64,000 nucleotides of DNA from positions 77,621,892 to 77,685,891 of the forward strand of contig JAVMKO010000001.1 of NCBI GenBank assembly GCA_032164245.1, read 5' to 3'. Shown here in pieces: positions 59,801 through 63,889 of the stretch. The position numbers were made by a program, and so were the translations under genes. Position 1 is the first letter of the stretch; the number at the start of each line of letters is the position of its first letter. This DNA comes from Sternotherus odoratus. Lineage: Eukaryota > Chordata > Testudines > Kinosternidae. The notes beneath the pieces were generated by a model, which made no database searches, had not been told where the DNA came from, and saw only the letters and a list, made by a program, of their open reading frames with translations.

Positions 59801-62698
59801 GGAATCATGTTCCCAGTTCAAATATAGACACACCCTAATGGTGAATTCAACTCTTTGCAGAGACTGCCAGCAAGACACCAGTTAATGTCAACGGTGCTAG
59901 TGGCTTCTGTAATGTGGACACATGCCCACCAGGAACTGGTCTCAGGCACCATAAACCCATGTCATGGAAGTCTCCAGACAAGCATTATATGGGAATAATT
60001 TTCAGTTACTACCAATTTGGGGCCTGACTGGGACCAGTGACCTTGCAACAAAAGGCTCTGAAATCCCAACCCCATCCTCAGTGTCCACGTGATATTAATC
60101 TAGCAATGAATAGATGCCAGGCTAGGAAAGATTGGGACCTACCATAGACTGTGTGACACTTGGAAAAGAAAAGTCGCTCCTCAGTTAGGAGCAGCAGGCA
60201 GCAATAAACTGACCAGAGGAGAATTTCACTGGTGCAGGAGAGACGCTCAAACAGGAATTCTGCAAACAAATAAAACCATCCTAGTAAAACAGTATCTCTG
60301 CCATGCATGGAACAACTGCCCCTAGCATAAGGGAAAGGGGGCAAGGGAGAATGATGAGGGCTTTAACTGGGAGCAATGTCTTCTCGTTTCCACCCTACTG
60401 CCACACTAATTTAACAGTAACACTCAGTAATAGTCCCTCAGGAAGAGGAGACAACCACCCACTATCTCTGGGTGGTGTCCAGCAGCACTGATGAGTCCTG
60501 AAGGAAAAAGGGATTCCAGCTCTGCTCAGCCAAAGCAAGGATTACTGTGGCTTAGGGCTCTCAATGGAGGTAGGGAGAACACAGAGGAAAATGGTGGATA
60601 CATCATCCTCAAAATAAAGTGACTAAAGAGCAGCGGGGTCCCGAAGGCAGGTGGGCTGCTATCCTTCTAGTACATAGCTAGCAAGCAGCTGAAATATAGC
60701 TATAGACTTTGATGTGATTTAAGGCAGTGGTCCCCAACCCCCGGGCCGCGGACTGGTACCGGTCCGTGGATCAGTCGGTACCGGGCCGCGGCCGCTTTCC
60801 TTTCAGCAGCGCCGCGGGGAACTCAGCGCCGACGCGATCACTTCCGCATCGGAGGAAATGTATTCAGCGGCTTTTTTGCGGACATACGACTGGTCCGCCG
60901 CCGCTTTCCCTCCCTTAGCACCGCGGGGGGCACTTAGCGCCGCCGCGATCGCTTCCGCATCGGAGTCAATGTGTTCGGCGGCTTTTCGGCGGACATGCAA
61001 GGGTCCGCTGAAAAGTGGTAAAAACTTAAAAGGGATCGTGGCTGTCAATAGGCTAACCCCCCCCCCCCCCAGGCCGCAGTAAAATTCGCCAGCACTGAGC
61101 GGTCCACGTGGATAAAAAGGTTGGGGACCACTGATTTAAGGGATATAAAGCCAGCTTTGTCATAGCAGCTGTGACCCCCCCCTCTCAAACTCTTACACTT
61201 CCAAAGCAGGGGATGTACAAAACCAAAGTGATTAATTACTCTGCAGAGGGGAAATGAAATTTTAACATCTCCCTGGGTTGGCATCCTGGGCCAAAGTCTG
61301 AGCTGAATTACTGTGCAACCCCTGCTGAAGTCAAGGGGATGACATAGGGTTAATTCAGGACAGAAGTTGGCTTGTTTAGGTTCTGCAGTTTATTGGGCTG
61401 TGGTCTCATGAGAATGCATGATCTAAGCAGGTTTGGGCTAGGTTAATTCTTAGATGGGAGACTTCAAAGGAAAATTCAAATGCTGCAGGAAGTAATTAGT
61501 AATTTGGTACAGGATGGTCTACGCTCTGAATCACTACTGCGCCAAGGCCTGATAGCAGTGCTGTGCATTTGGAAGTGCAGTCTTTACACCAATGATGGTT
61601 AATAAGTATCCTGATGGGCACTTTTTGCAAGAGGAGTCTTAGACTTGATGACCTGCCCAAATTCGAACTCAGGACATTACATTCTGCCTACATAAAACTC
61701 CCCTACAATTTCAACTAGGAGCTTATTTTTCACTTCTCTTCCTAAAATACTGTTGGTGGCTTTTGTTGATGCAGAAAGGCTGTTATGACTACCTCAGAGG
61801 TGGAGATACATGGATTGAGACTGATTACCTATGTACACTGTACACTGTTAAGGTACCCCAGAGGGAAAGACACTGTAGAACTACAAGGTATTATTGTATT
61901 TCTTCACCTGGGATGTCTGCATGAATGAAGGCAGGAGCATATCTGATGGGAGAATGCACAAGCACAGCAGTCATACACTGAACACTTGCCACCTGTAGCA
62001 TGTCATCTCTGGACAGCAACAGCTGTGTGGAAACAAAAATGAAGACAAACATCCAAATCATAGACTTGATTAAGAAAGAATTCCTAGAGGGAGCTTGAAA
62101 AAGACCAATTTAGAACAGGCAAAAAGAAATGTTTAAGCAACATATAATTCCCTAGTGTAACTTGATACGGCAAGATAGTACCAAAGCAAGTAACTGAGCA
62201 AGATCAAGAAAAACATCAAAGAAGCCTATGTCTAAGAATAGCTCTGCAATTATACTAGCCAGGCTAATGTTTACAAGAGCTATGTCAATCCTCAGGTTTC
62301 AGAGTATAAACTAAACACAGTTGGGATCAGGAAGAAATTCCACTCACTACTGGGGCCCACTATTGAACAACTGATACATTATGGGGGATGTCCACCTTCC
62401 TAAGCTGCATCTGATATTGATCAGTATGAGGGACATAATATGAGGCTACTTAAACCAGTGCAGCAAATAACTGTTCCTATTCATAACTCGCCTCACAGTA
62501 AGGGATAATTTGACTGGCCACTTGTACAAGACATGTTGAGAGATGTGGTAACCCCTTCAGCAGTTACCTTTTTGAGCACTAGCGGCAGTGGATTCTCTCC
62601 CTCCAACAACTCAGTATTCTCGGAATCTGCCCCTCTTCTTGAATTGCTCATAATAACTGAGACAAAATGGTCAGAATTCAGCAGCTCCTTTAGCAAAC
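23681..62698 (-). CDS. MEI1: MEI1, meiotic double-strand-break formation protein 1: 24 C-terminal coding exons
   Basis: The coding segments, in transcript order, are 62698-62568, 62022-61908, 60259-60143, 59319-59220, 56748-56614, 56266-56152, 54275-54184, 52988-52847, 50823-50712, 50011-49951, 47967-47870, 47075-46901, 46797-46650, 46133-45849, 41249-41084, 39968-39864, 37678-37568, 36960-36782, 34822-34741, 33776-33574, 33130-33049, 25544-25438, 24475-24344 and 23839-23681. They total 3152 bp, about 1049 residues plus TGA. Phases agree at every junction. I recognise the product from its resemblance to mammalian MEI1 (for example HADIPEFLFE and HRKNQGIALHV across junctions). MEI1 is a meiosis-specific helical-repeat protein needed for programmed DNA breaks, acting with the REC114-MEI4 group in meiotic prophase nuclei. 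No stop or frameshift was found, so it looks functional. The N-terminal exons lie beyond 64000. One intron is GC-AG. Confidence 0.93.
23988..24127. mobile_element. Small hAT-type MITE in last MEI1 intron
   Basis: The ends CAATGTTCCCTCTAA and (inverted) CACTGTTCCCTCTAA bound 140 bp. The flanks ATCCGAGC and ATCTGGGC form an 8-bp duplication with two transitions. The inside has hairpin-prone gtgcac/gtgcgc repeats. Confidence 0.8.
24344..24475 (-). CDS. MEI1: MEI1 exon w23
   Basis: 132 bp, 44 codons, acceptor tggtcaag, donor CTTCAG|gtaagc. It encodes [20 protein letters not shown], then [12 protein letters not shown]. Confidence 0.94.
24568..24773 (+). mobile_element. Penelope-like element end, head-to-head palindromic copy
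   Basis: Flanked by a 10-bp duplication CTTAACCAAA (24558-24567 and 24774-24783). From 24578 to 24725 it is an almost perfect palindrome with arms of about 72 bp, each arm being the conserved Penelope-like terminal segment (gtgagctatagctcacgaaagctt). The right side continues with the usual tail (acagatacagactaacatggctgc). The same terminal segment accompanies a GIY-YIG frame at 51430-52040, which ties it to Penelope-like elements. Confidence 0.85.
24784..25010. repeat. MITE-like repeat with tttaa/ttaaac motifs
   Basis: Rich in gtttaa, ttcagttt and taagcc words and similar in style to the interrupted element at 27928-28071 plus 29366-29485 (shared phrases: tcagttt, aataagcc, ttaaatca). Probably the same DNA transposon family. 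The ends are not defined. Confidence 0.5.
25438..25544 (-). CDS. MEI1: MEI1 exon w22
   Basis: 107 bp, acceptor ctcctccag, donor ACTTTG|gtgagc. It encodes [20 protein letters not shown], then [14 protein letters not shown]. Confidence 0.95.
25550..26390. other. Intron w21-w22 sequence with no identified feature
   Basis: Upstream of exon w22 I see no further exon, RNA gene or nameable repeat in this stretch. Confidence 0.4.
26393..26515 (+). mobile_element. Penelope-like element 3' fragment
   Basis: It contains gcatccgacgaagtgggt...agcccacgagagcttatgc followed by tagtctttaaggtgcc and ccagactaacacggctac, the conserved end shared with the copies at 24568, 39404, 51430 and 57195. The stem-loop is partly decayed. 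Confidence 0.8.
26533..27927. mobile_element. hAT-like DNA transposon, interrupted by an LTR
   Basis: Inverted ends CTCCTGGGGGAATTCTG occur at both sides (26535 onward; 27927 backward). The flanks TAGGCCTT and TAGACCTT form an 8-bp duplication with one mismatch. Near the left end is a large internal inverted repeat (gcagttctgccttttgccaccagaggct against agcctctggtgggaaaaaggcagaac, about 26635-26745). No transposase frame is present. Confidence 0.75.
27154..27613 (+). mobile_element. Solo LTR (460 bp) inside the hAT-like element
   Basis: Starts TGTGGCAG and ends CTGTCACA (short inverted ends), flanked by CCAT on both sides. It has a TATA-like gatataag at 27291-27298. The 3' half is purine-rich with repeated 'agagctg' words. 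A 4-bp duplication is short, so the exact class is uncertain. Confidence 0.78.
27928..28071. mobile_element. MITE, left half (split by a solo LTR)
   Basis: Begins ccttgtctacacaaaag and continues at 29366-29485, ending tgtgtaaacaagctc, which is the inverted counterpart. The two halves join at ctaa when the LTR is removed. Confidence 0.65.
28072..29365 (+). mobile_element. Solo LTR (1294 bp) splitting a MITE
   Basis: Perfect inverted ends TGTAA...TTACA and a 4-bp duplication CTAA (28068-28071 and 29366-29369). ATTAAA at about 29161 can serve as a polyadenylation signal. It contains a 48-bp tandem repeat (28647-28742 plus part), a ~59-bp duplicated segment (about 28810-28910) and a (GT)n run at 29058-29074. 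No internal genes are present. Confidence 0.88.
28647..28760. repeat. 48-bp minisatellite inside LTR
   Basis: Two exact 48-bp units (starting 28647 and 28695, gcagagcagttcctgtgttg) and a third diverging unit from 28743. Further shorter variants with cagttgctgtgttggctag follow. Confidence 0.85.
29366..29485. mobile_element. MITE, right half
   Basis: Continuation of 27928-28071 after the LTR, ending at tgtgtaaacaagctc. Confidence 0.6.
29880..31860 (+). mobile_element. Older LTR-like repeat, split by a solo LTR
   Basis: Left part 29880-30657 and right part 31772-31860 flank the LTR at 30658-31766 and rejoin as ...cttttatctggt|atcacgtaacc. The right part has aataaacttgttttac, typical of an LTR polyadenylation region in turtle elements. 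I could not fix its outer ends or duplication, so class and boundaries are tentative. Confidence 0.5.
30658..31766 (+). mobile_element. Second solo LTR of the 20527 family (1109 bp)
   Basis: Closely similar to 20527-21658 throughout, with a perfect 5-bp duplication CTGGT (30653-30657 and 31767-31771). TATAAAA lies at 31104-31110 and AATAAA at 31378-31383. Start TCTCATG and end CATCACA show decay of the TG/CA-type ends. Confidence 0.94.
32029..32150. mobile_element. Short MITE (cagggtgacca ends)
   Basis: Inverted ends cagggtgacca and ctaggatgacca enclose about 120 bp with gtgaaaaaccggg and aaaattgggacatctggt, a common short vertebrate MITE pattern. No clean duplication was found. Confidence 0.65.
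33049..33130 (-). CDS. MEI1: MEI1 exon w21
   Basis: 82 bp, acceptor gttttcag, donor ATCG|gtaagc. It encodes [20 protein letters not shown] and HRKNQGI. The following intron is the longest, about 7.5 kb, and is full of LTRs and MITEs. Confidence 0.93.
33574..33776 (-). CDS. MEI1: MEI1 exon w20
   Basis: 203 bp, acceptor acaagcag (weak pyrimidine tract), donor GTCCAG|gtacat. It encodes [20 protein letters not shown], a Ser/Glu/Asp-rich linker (SSSEDDAS), then [14 protein letters not shown]. Confidence 0.92.
34176..34525. mobile_element. hAT-type MITE (350 bp)
   Basis: Perfect 8-bp duplication TGGACAAA (34168-34175 and 34526-34533). Imperfect inverted ends start CATGGG and share ggctgggggaagct/ggctgggggaggct. 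The inside is proline-codon-like GC-rich sequence that creates misleading open frames on both strands. Confidence 0.82.
34741..34822 (-). CDS. MEI1: MEI1 exon w19
   Basis: 82 bp, acceptor ctccaag, donor CTTAG|gtatgc. It encodes [18 protein letters not shown], then RRKMPALLL and one base of the next codon. Confidence 0.9.
34925..35305 (+). mobile_element. CR1 LINE 3' end
   Basis: It has the recognisable CR1 tail order: gattccaaggccagaaggga, gacctcctgcataacacagg, ccatagaacttcccaaaata, cagtcttgatttaaaaat, then ccagtctcaatttgcctagc. It is truncated at the 5' side and lies in the intron upstream of exon w19. Confidence 0.85.
35312..35640. mobile_element. hAT-like fragment
   Basis: Starts cagggcttgcaaactacagc, a hAT-type end, and contains an inverted pair gaagctcccattggccggga/cggccaatgggagctt. 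No matching right end is visible, so it is truncated. Confidence 0.6.
35630..36570. mobile_element. Harbinger-type MITE, split by a hAT element
   Basis: Words gtcgacaggagaacgtcag, agtagatctaagt, then (after 36477) atctaagtacatcgacttca, hairpin arms cttcagctac/gtagctgaag-like, and cagtgtagaccaggcc at the right end. These resemble the other Harbinger-type copies at 15084, 42065 and 43187. The hAT at 35702-36477 sits in it. Confidence 0.7.
35702..36477. mobile_element. hAT-type DNA transposon (776 bp)
   Basis: Ends caggggtgggcaaacg and (inverted) caggggtgggcaaact with a perfect 8-bp duplication ATCTAAGT (35694-35701 and 36478-36485). The interior is C-rich and has no transposase. Confidence 0.93.
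36782..36960 (-). CDS. MEI1: MEI1 exon w18
   Basis: 179 bp, acceptor tcctgcacag, donor CTGAG|gttaga (a weaker donor). It encodes [20 protein letters not shown], then [19 protein letters not shown]. The open frame extends upstream into the intron without similarity, which fixes the acceptor. Confidence 0.92.
37568..37678 (-). CDS. MEI1: MEI1 exon w17
   Basis: 111 bp, acceptor tcttgtag, donor AGAGAG|gtgaag. It encodes [20 protein letters not shown], then [11 protein letters not shown]. No long single-frame ORF marks it. It is placed by phase, splice sites and likeness to mammalian MEI1. Confidence 0.92.
37690..39400. other. Intron sequence with no identified feature
   Basis: Upstream of exon w17 there is no further exon, RNA gene or repeat that I can name, apart from a local inverted repeat at about 38487-38553 (tttcaatggaatag against ctattccattgaaa). 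Confidence 0.4.
39404..39605 (-). mobile_element. Penelope-like element 3' part
   Basis: Reverse orientation. It carries the terminal hairpin (ttcgtgggctatagcccac, then atcggatgcat) followed by the tract leading to taccaattctaagag and gccattatcagcagga, as in the 51430 copy. No coding part remains. Confidence 0.85.
39864..39968 (-). CDS. MEI1: MEI1 exon w16
   Basis: 105 bp, donor CCATG|gtgagc. Two AG acceptors lie 4 bp apart (cttag and ctag). Only the upstream one, used here, keeps the frame through the split Ala. It encodes [18 protein letters not shown], then [10 protein letters not shown]. Confidence 0.92.
40380..40615 (+). repeat. MIR/CORE-SINE-like fragment
   Basis: Same family style as 16545-16785: cacaacacccctgggatg, ccccattttacaggtggg, aaactgaggcacatagtg, then ggcctcagtcttaaccaca. 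Confidence 0.72.
40690..40975. repeat. Probable MITE remnant
   Basis: Phrases ccccacatagacaagc and gtagacaaggcctag in opposite senses and gtcagcaaagctatagca suggest old DNA-transposon ends. Boundaries are unclear. Confidence 0.4.
41084..41249 (-). CDS. MEI1: MEI1 exon w15
   Basis: 166 bp, acceptor ccctctcag, donor ACGAG|gtgaat. It encodes [20 protein letters not shown], then [20 protein letters not shown]. Confidence 0.95.
41642..41714 (+). pseudogene. tRNA-Arg(CCT)-like pseudogene
   Basis: 73 nt aligned to vertebrate tRNA-Arg(CCU): starts GCCCCAGTGGCCTAATGG, has loop TTCCTAA with CCT at the anticodon, and a T-arm GGGTTCAAATCCC. Pairs C2-A71, G30-G40 and C31-A39 are broken and the B box is changed, so it is a relic (or the head of an unrecognised tRNA-derived SINE). 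No TTTT follows at once. The next run is aaaaa, on the sense strand. Confidence 0.75.
41886..42065 (+). mobile_element. Turtle tRNA-derived SINE (Cry I type)
   Basis: tRNA-like head with gggatagattgctcagtggc and gggttgagttcaatccttga, then ggggccatttaggaatatgg, ggattggtcctgctttgaac, gttggactagatgatctcct and a tail ccttccaactctgagattct. This structure is characteristic of the SINE of cryptodiran turtles. Confidence 0.88.
42066..42310. mobile_element. Harbinger-type MITE, truncated
   Basis: Contains agcaagtcgactgctgttgc, gtcgactttgcttctgcctc, a hairpin around atcaatttatcacatctaca, and the end gggcagtgtagatgtaccct. Related to the 15084 family. The left end is missing or joined to the SINE. Confidence 0.65.
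42545..42660. repeat. Palindromic 'aattcac/cacttaag' repeat
   Basis: Imperfect palindrome of alternating cacttaagcacatgc and gcatgtgctt words ending tgctttggtgaattgggac. Similar copies occur at 45757-45815 and 52105-52245. Confidence 0.6.
42661..43640 (+). mobile_element. LINE 3' region, interrupted by a MITE
   Basis: 42661-43186 and 43466-43640 carry the common vertebrate LINE tail order: gccacaaaaatactttgaag, ccatatgaagagagactgaa, acaagaacaaagggagattc, ataaaaggaaatccttcacg and, after the MITE, ccataatagtccattatggg, gacctaaa. A decayed protein remnant ([11 protein letters not shown]) is visible. Class (CR1/L2/L3-like) is not certain. Confidence 0.6.
43187..43465. mobile_element. Harbinger-type MITE nested in LINE
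   Basis: Ends gggcttgtcttcact and (inverted) gggccttgtcctcact, with the same interior as 15084-15377: gatcgatcttctggcgatcg, gccgccgtggggac, and hairpin arms gcagatacgcaa/ttgcgtatctgc. Flanking TTA/TAG is an imperfect 3-bp duplication. Confidence 0.82.
43890..44890 (-). pseudogene. L1-like LINE reverse transcriptase remnant
   Basis: Minus-strand pieces in different frames follow the L1 ORF2 order: [11 protein letters not shown] near 44850, [13 protein letters not shown] near 44730, [20 protein letters not shown] at about 44350-44430, a FADD-like box changed to FANDI near 44200, and [20 protein letters not shown] with [11 protein letters not shown] near 43930. Several frameshifts and a changed catalytic box make it dead. 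Confidence 0.78.
44900..45750. other. Intron sequence with no identified feature
   Basis: Between the L1 remnant and exon w14 only short decayed repeat words are seen. No exon was identified. Confidence 0.4.
45757..45815. repeat. Palindromic 'ggccccgattca' repeat
   Basis: Short palindrome running from ggccccgattcaagaaag to tcctgaattggggcc, the same family as 42545-42660. Confidence 0.7.
45849..46133 (-). CDS. MEI1: MEI1 exon w14 (largest, phase 0-0)
   Basis: 285 bp, exactly 95 codons, acceptor ctcgtcag, donor TTGCTG|gtatgt. It encodes [39 protein letters not shown] and [19 protein letters not shown]. The upstream intron has a purine/pyrimidine run close to the acceptor (46141-46161). Confidence 0.95.
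46650..46797 (-). CDS. MEI1: MEI1 exon w13
   Basis: 148 bp, acceptor atttgcag, donor GACTTG|gtaaaa. It encodes [20 protein letters not shown], then [20 protein letters not shown]. Confidence 0.95.
46901..47075 (-). CDS. MEI1: MEI1 exon w12
   Basis: 175 bp, acceptor tttctag, donor GACAG|gtgagc. It encodes [20 protein letters not shown], then [20 protein letters not shown]. Confidence 0.95.
47870..47967 (-). CDS. MEI1: MEI1 exon w11, with GC donor
   Basis: 98 bp, acceptor tttcaag, donor GAGG|gcaagt. It encodes [20 protein letters not shown], then [12 protein letters not shown]. The frame joins exon w12 only if the intron starts with GC. The nearest GT (4 bases on) would shift the frame. Confidence 0.88.
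48630..49460. repeat. GC-rich repeat with long spurious frame
   Basis: Begins with repeated gcggat/atccgcaga words and continues as GC-rich, Pro/Gly/Ser-coding-looking DNA. A 288-codon minus-strand frame spans it but shows no domain, no splice context and no protein-like composition. Probably an unclassified transposon. Confidence 0.45.
49951..50011 (-). CDS. MEI1: MEI1 exon w10 (61-bp microexon-sized)
   Basis: 61 bp, acceptor ctctctag, donor CAAAG|gtactg. It encodes [19 protein letters not shown] between split Ala and split Ser codons. The short length makes it easy to miss, but both phases and the MEI1-like core [10 protein letters not shown] support it. Confidence 0.9.
50712..50823 (-). 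CDS. MEI1: MEI1 exon w9
   Basis: 112 bp, acceptor ccccacag, donor AAGCTGG|gtatgc. It encodes [20 protein letters not shown], then [12 protein letters not shown] hAT-type MITE begins only about 50 bp upstream in the preceding intron. Confidence 0.94.
50875..51159. mobile_element. hAT-type MITE (285 bp)
   Basis: Ends cacaggtgctgac and (inverted) cataggcgctgac. The 8-bp flanks CCTTTGTG and TCTTTGTA are a duplication with two transitions. The inside has gtgggtgctgagcacccac as a perfect palindrome. Same family as 63555-63889. Confidence 0.82.
51430..52045 (+). mobile_element. Penelope-like element, 5'-truncated, with GIY-YIG domain
   Basis: A coding remnant is followed by a 3' region (gaattggtatggtaatttac, gtgtgtataaatgcatctta) and the terminal hairpin at about 51960-51998 (tatgcatccgattaagtggg, then cccacgaaagcttatgc). 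The reverse transcriptase part is absent. It lies in the intron between exons w8 and w9. Confidence 0.9.
51453..51749 (+). pseudogene. GIY-YIG endonuclease domain of Penelope-like element
   Basis: 98 codons: [20 protein letters not shown], then [12 protein letters not shown]. The YIG signature, the Arg of LRKRINGH and the His-containing helix are the hallmark of the Penelope-like GIY-YIG endonuclease, which nicks target DNA for integration. Only the C-terminal part of the element protein is left. The start Met is incidental and the frame is open upstream only to about 51430. Confidence 0.88.
52105..52245. repeat. Palindromic 'caattcacc/cacttaag' repeat
   Basis: Goes from gaggccccaattcacc through repeated cttaagc/gcttaag words to cttaagtgctttgctcc. 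Third copy of the 42545 family. Confidence 0.65.
52847..52988 (-). CDS. MEI1: MEI1 exon w8
   Basis: 142 bp, acceptor gtttctag, donor GTCCTG|gtaggg. It encodes [20 protein letters not shown], then [19 protein letters not shown]. Confidence 0.95.
53000..54170. other. Intron sequence with no identified feature
   Basis: Between exons w7 and w8. No exon, RNA gene or nameable repeat was found. Confidence 0.4.
54184..54275 (-). CDS. MEI1: MEI1 exon w7
   Basis: 92 bp, acceptor tctcccag, donor TGTAG|gtgagg. It encodes [17 protein letters not shown], then [13 protein letters not shown] with a split Arg. The other two frames are also open here. The one chosen is set by phase and by similarity to mammalian MEI1. 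Confidence 0.9.
54490..54905 (+). repeat. Diverged CR1-like 3' fragment
   Basis: Follows the older CR1 tail order: gagatggaaaggtctattag, cccactggacaacac, ggcttccaccactttg, gacaaccctgaacaattcct and gcttgtagattgttatatcc. Strongly diverged. Confidence 0.5.
55634..55806 (-). mobile_element. Turtle tRNA-derived SINE (Cry I type), reverse
   Basis: Reverse complement of the 41886 family: atcatagaatctcagagttg, ggacctcagaagatcatcta, ggaccaatcccatttttgcc, ggccccctcaaggattgaac, then the tRNA-like head ending gagctatccttctc. A G-run at about 55767-55777 interrupts the head. Confidence 0.88.
56152..56266 (-). CDS. MEI1: MEI1 exon w6
   Basis: 115 bp, acceptor tccacag, donor CCTGCA|gtaagt. It encodes [19 protein letters not shown] and [19 protein letters not shown], and leaves in phase 0. 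Confidence 0.93.
56614..56748 (-). CDS. MEI1: MEI1 exon w5
   Basis: 135 bp, acceptor cttctcag, donor CTGAG|gtaagc. It encodes [19 protein letters not shown], then [16 protein letters not shown]. The amphipathic helical pattern fits armadillo/HEAT-like repeats. Confidence 0.94.
57195..57890 (-). mobile_element. Penelope-like element, decayed, reverse
   Basis: The left part is the 3' end in reverse (gtgttcgtctgtatcagc, ccttgtggcaccttagagg, ttcatgggctaaaacccat), with (TA)n at 57347-57359. The right part (57889-57611) translates on the minus strand to a degraded GIY-YIG domain in which YIGQ is YIDQ, followed by [19 protein letters not shown]. Confidence 0.85.
58404..58919. mobile_element. hAT-type DNA transposon (516 bp)
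   Basis: Perfect ends caggggtctcaaac/gtttgagacccctg and a perfect 8-bp duplication ACATACAC (58396-58403 and 58920-58927). A ~91-bp block (atgaggactagtgcactggc and following) is tandemly duplicated at about 58437 and 58528. Overlapping open frames on both strands are GC-driven. Confidence 0.95.
59220..59319 (-). CDS. MEI1: MEI1 exon w4
   Basis: 100 bp, acceptor ctgcag, donor AAGCG|gtaagg. It encodes [20 protein letters not shown], then [12 protein letters not shown] and two bases of Arg. Confidence 0.95.
59529..59839. mobile_element. MITE with long inverted ends
   Basis: The left ggtcacatctacatttgagc pairs with the right cagttcaaatatagacacac when inverted. The inside has gctagcacctaaaaatagc and ctagtttttaggagct as a second inverted pair. 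Lies between exons w3 and w4. Confidence 0.65.
60143..60259 (-). CDS. MEI1: MEI1 exon w3
   Basis: 117 bp, acceptor tttgcag, donor TATG|gtaggt. It completes the split Glu and encodes [16 protein letters not shown], then [10 protein letters not shown]. It is entered in phase 1 and left in phase 1. Confidence 0.95.
60725..61133. mobile_element. CpG-rich hAT-type element (409 bp)
   Basis: Ends cagtggtccccaaccc and (inverted) cagtggtccccaacct with a perfect 8-bp duplication ATTTAAGG (60717-60724 and 61134-61141). The interior is a ~110-120 bp CpG-rich block present twice (cgatcacttccgcatcgga and cgatcgcttccgcatcgga). Confidence 0.95.
61385..61860 (+). mobile_element. 5S rRNA-derived SINE (AmnSINE/Deu type)
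   Basis: The segment at about 61419-61473 follows the 5S rRNA internal promoter (gatctaagcaggtttgggct, aggttaattcttagatggga). Downstream words gatgggcactttttgcaaga, ctgcccaaattcgaactcag and attctgcctacataaaactc match the conserved central part of Deu-domain SINEs. Diverged and old, in the intron before exon w2. Confidence 0.75.
61908..62022 (-). CDS. MEI1: MEI1 exon w2
   Basis: 115 bp, acceptor acacag, donor CCCAG|gtgaag. It encodes [16 protein letters not shown] through FIHADIP and ends with the first base of a split Glu codon. The motif is strongly MEI1-like. Confidence 0.95.
62568..62698 (-). CDS. MEI1: MEI1 exon w1 (first in window)
   Basis: 131 bp. The acceptor ccctttTcag precedes phase-1 entry (a split Gly), and the donor is AAAAAG|gtaact. 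It encodes [18 protein letters not shown] and an acidic stretch ([13 protein letters not shown]) ending VLKK. The preceding exon is outside the window or not found in 62700-64000. Confidence 0.9.
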
Positions 62699-62699
62699 C

Positions 62700-63546
62700 T
62701 GAAAAGGGAGAGAAAGAACAAGCAGCAAACTGGGAGTGGGGAGGATTGGGAGCTTCACAACATCCTGTCCTGAAACACATCGCTGACTCCTTACCCACTT
62801 CTGTATTCTTGACAAAACCCTTCTGCTTACATTCAGGGCCTTCTCTGGCCATGCCCCCATATATCTCCACCATCCATCAATGCCTTACACCCACACCCAA
62901 TTCTCCTCTTTGCTGTTCCTGATTCTCTCCATTCCCCATTCTCTCTTCTATTGGTGGATCCTTTAATTGCCATTGAGCCAGCTCCCTAAAACAACCTGAT
63001 CCACTCCTTCTGCCTTTCTGATTCTTCACTTCCAAATCCTTTTTAAAGCTCAGCTCAAAACCCACCACTTCTCTGCTGCTCGCAGCCAGGGACCCAACCA
63101 CCAGTTTCTCCCGTAGGTACTTACTAGTGCCAACCATTCACACCTCTTGCTATCCATTCTGCCAAACTGCTTTCATACTTCCCATTTAATAATCTCATTT
63201 CTGTAACTGCTGCAAGTTTAAAGATACTACCACGAGCAGTACATTATAAACATACAGAGTAAATTGTTACATGCACTGATGCAAATCATAACCAAGAGAT
63301 TTTGTAGGCAACACTCCAATATAAGTTCAGAAATGATGTAGCAGGGCTCTTGGAGTGAATTTTTGAAACTAGTCATCTGTTACAAATGGCTGACTGCTGG
63401 ATGCGAAAAGCAAGCAGGCTACAGTAAAGAGAGAGACTGTTGTGTGGTGTGCATTTGAGCTACATGAGTGGAGCCAAAACCATCCTGTGTACTGCATGAC
63501 ATCAGTGCTCCATGCAAAGCAATGGTTCTGACGGCATCTAGAAACT
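62700..63546. other. Intron upstream of exon w1, no identified feature
   Basis: No further MEI1 exon could be supported here, so the next upstream exon is probably beyond the window. Confidence 0.4.
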
Positions 63547-63554
63547 AGAGAAAG

Positions 63555-63889
63555 CATAGGCACCGGCTCCGTGGGTGCTCTGGGGCTGGAGCACCCATGG
63601 GGGAAAAAATGGTGGATGCTGAGCATCCACTGGCAGCTCCCCTATCAGCCGACCTTCCCTGCCCCAGCGCCTCCCGCCTGCCGGTGGACCCTGCCAATCA
63701 GCGCCTCCCGGTCCAAACCCATGCCTCCCACCCACCGCGATCAGCTGTTTCACGGTGTGCGGGAGGCTCTCGGCGGAAAGGGGGAGGAGTGAGGGCGCAG
63801 TACGTTTGGGTGAGGGGGCAGAAAGAGGCAGGGCAGGCGTTGGGGCAGGAGTGGGAAGAGGTGGGGATATTGGAAAGTCAGCGCCTGTG
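63555..63889. mobile_element. hAT-type MITE (335 bp)
   Basis: Perfect 8-bp duplication AGAGAAAG (63547-63554 and 63890-63897). Ends cataggcaccggct and (inverted) cacaggcgctgact. Internal palindromes gtgggtgctc/gagcacccat and gatgctgagcatc. Same family as 50875-51159 and younger by its perfect duplication. Confidence 0.92.
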
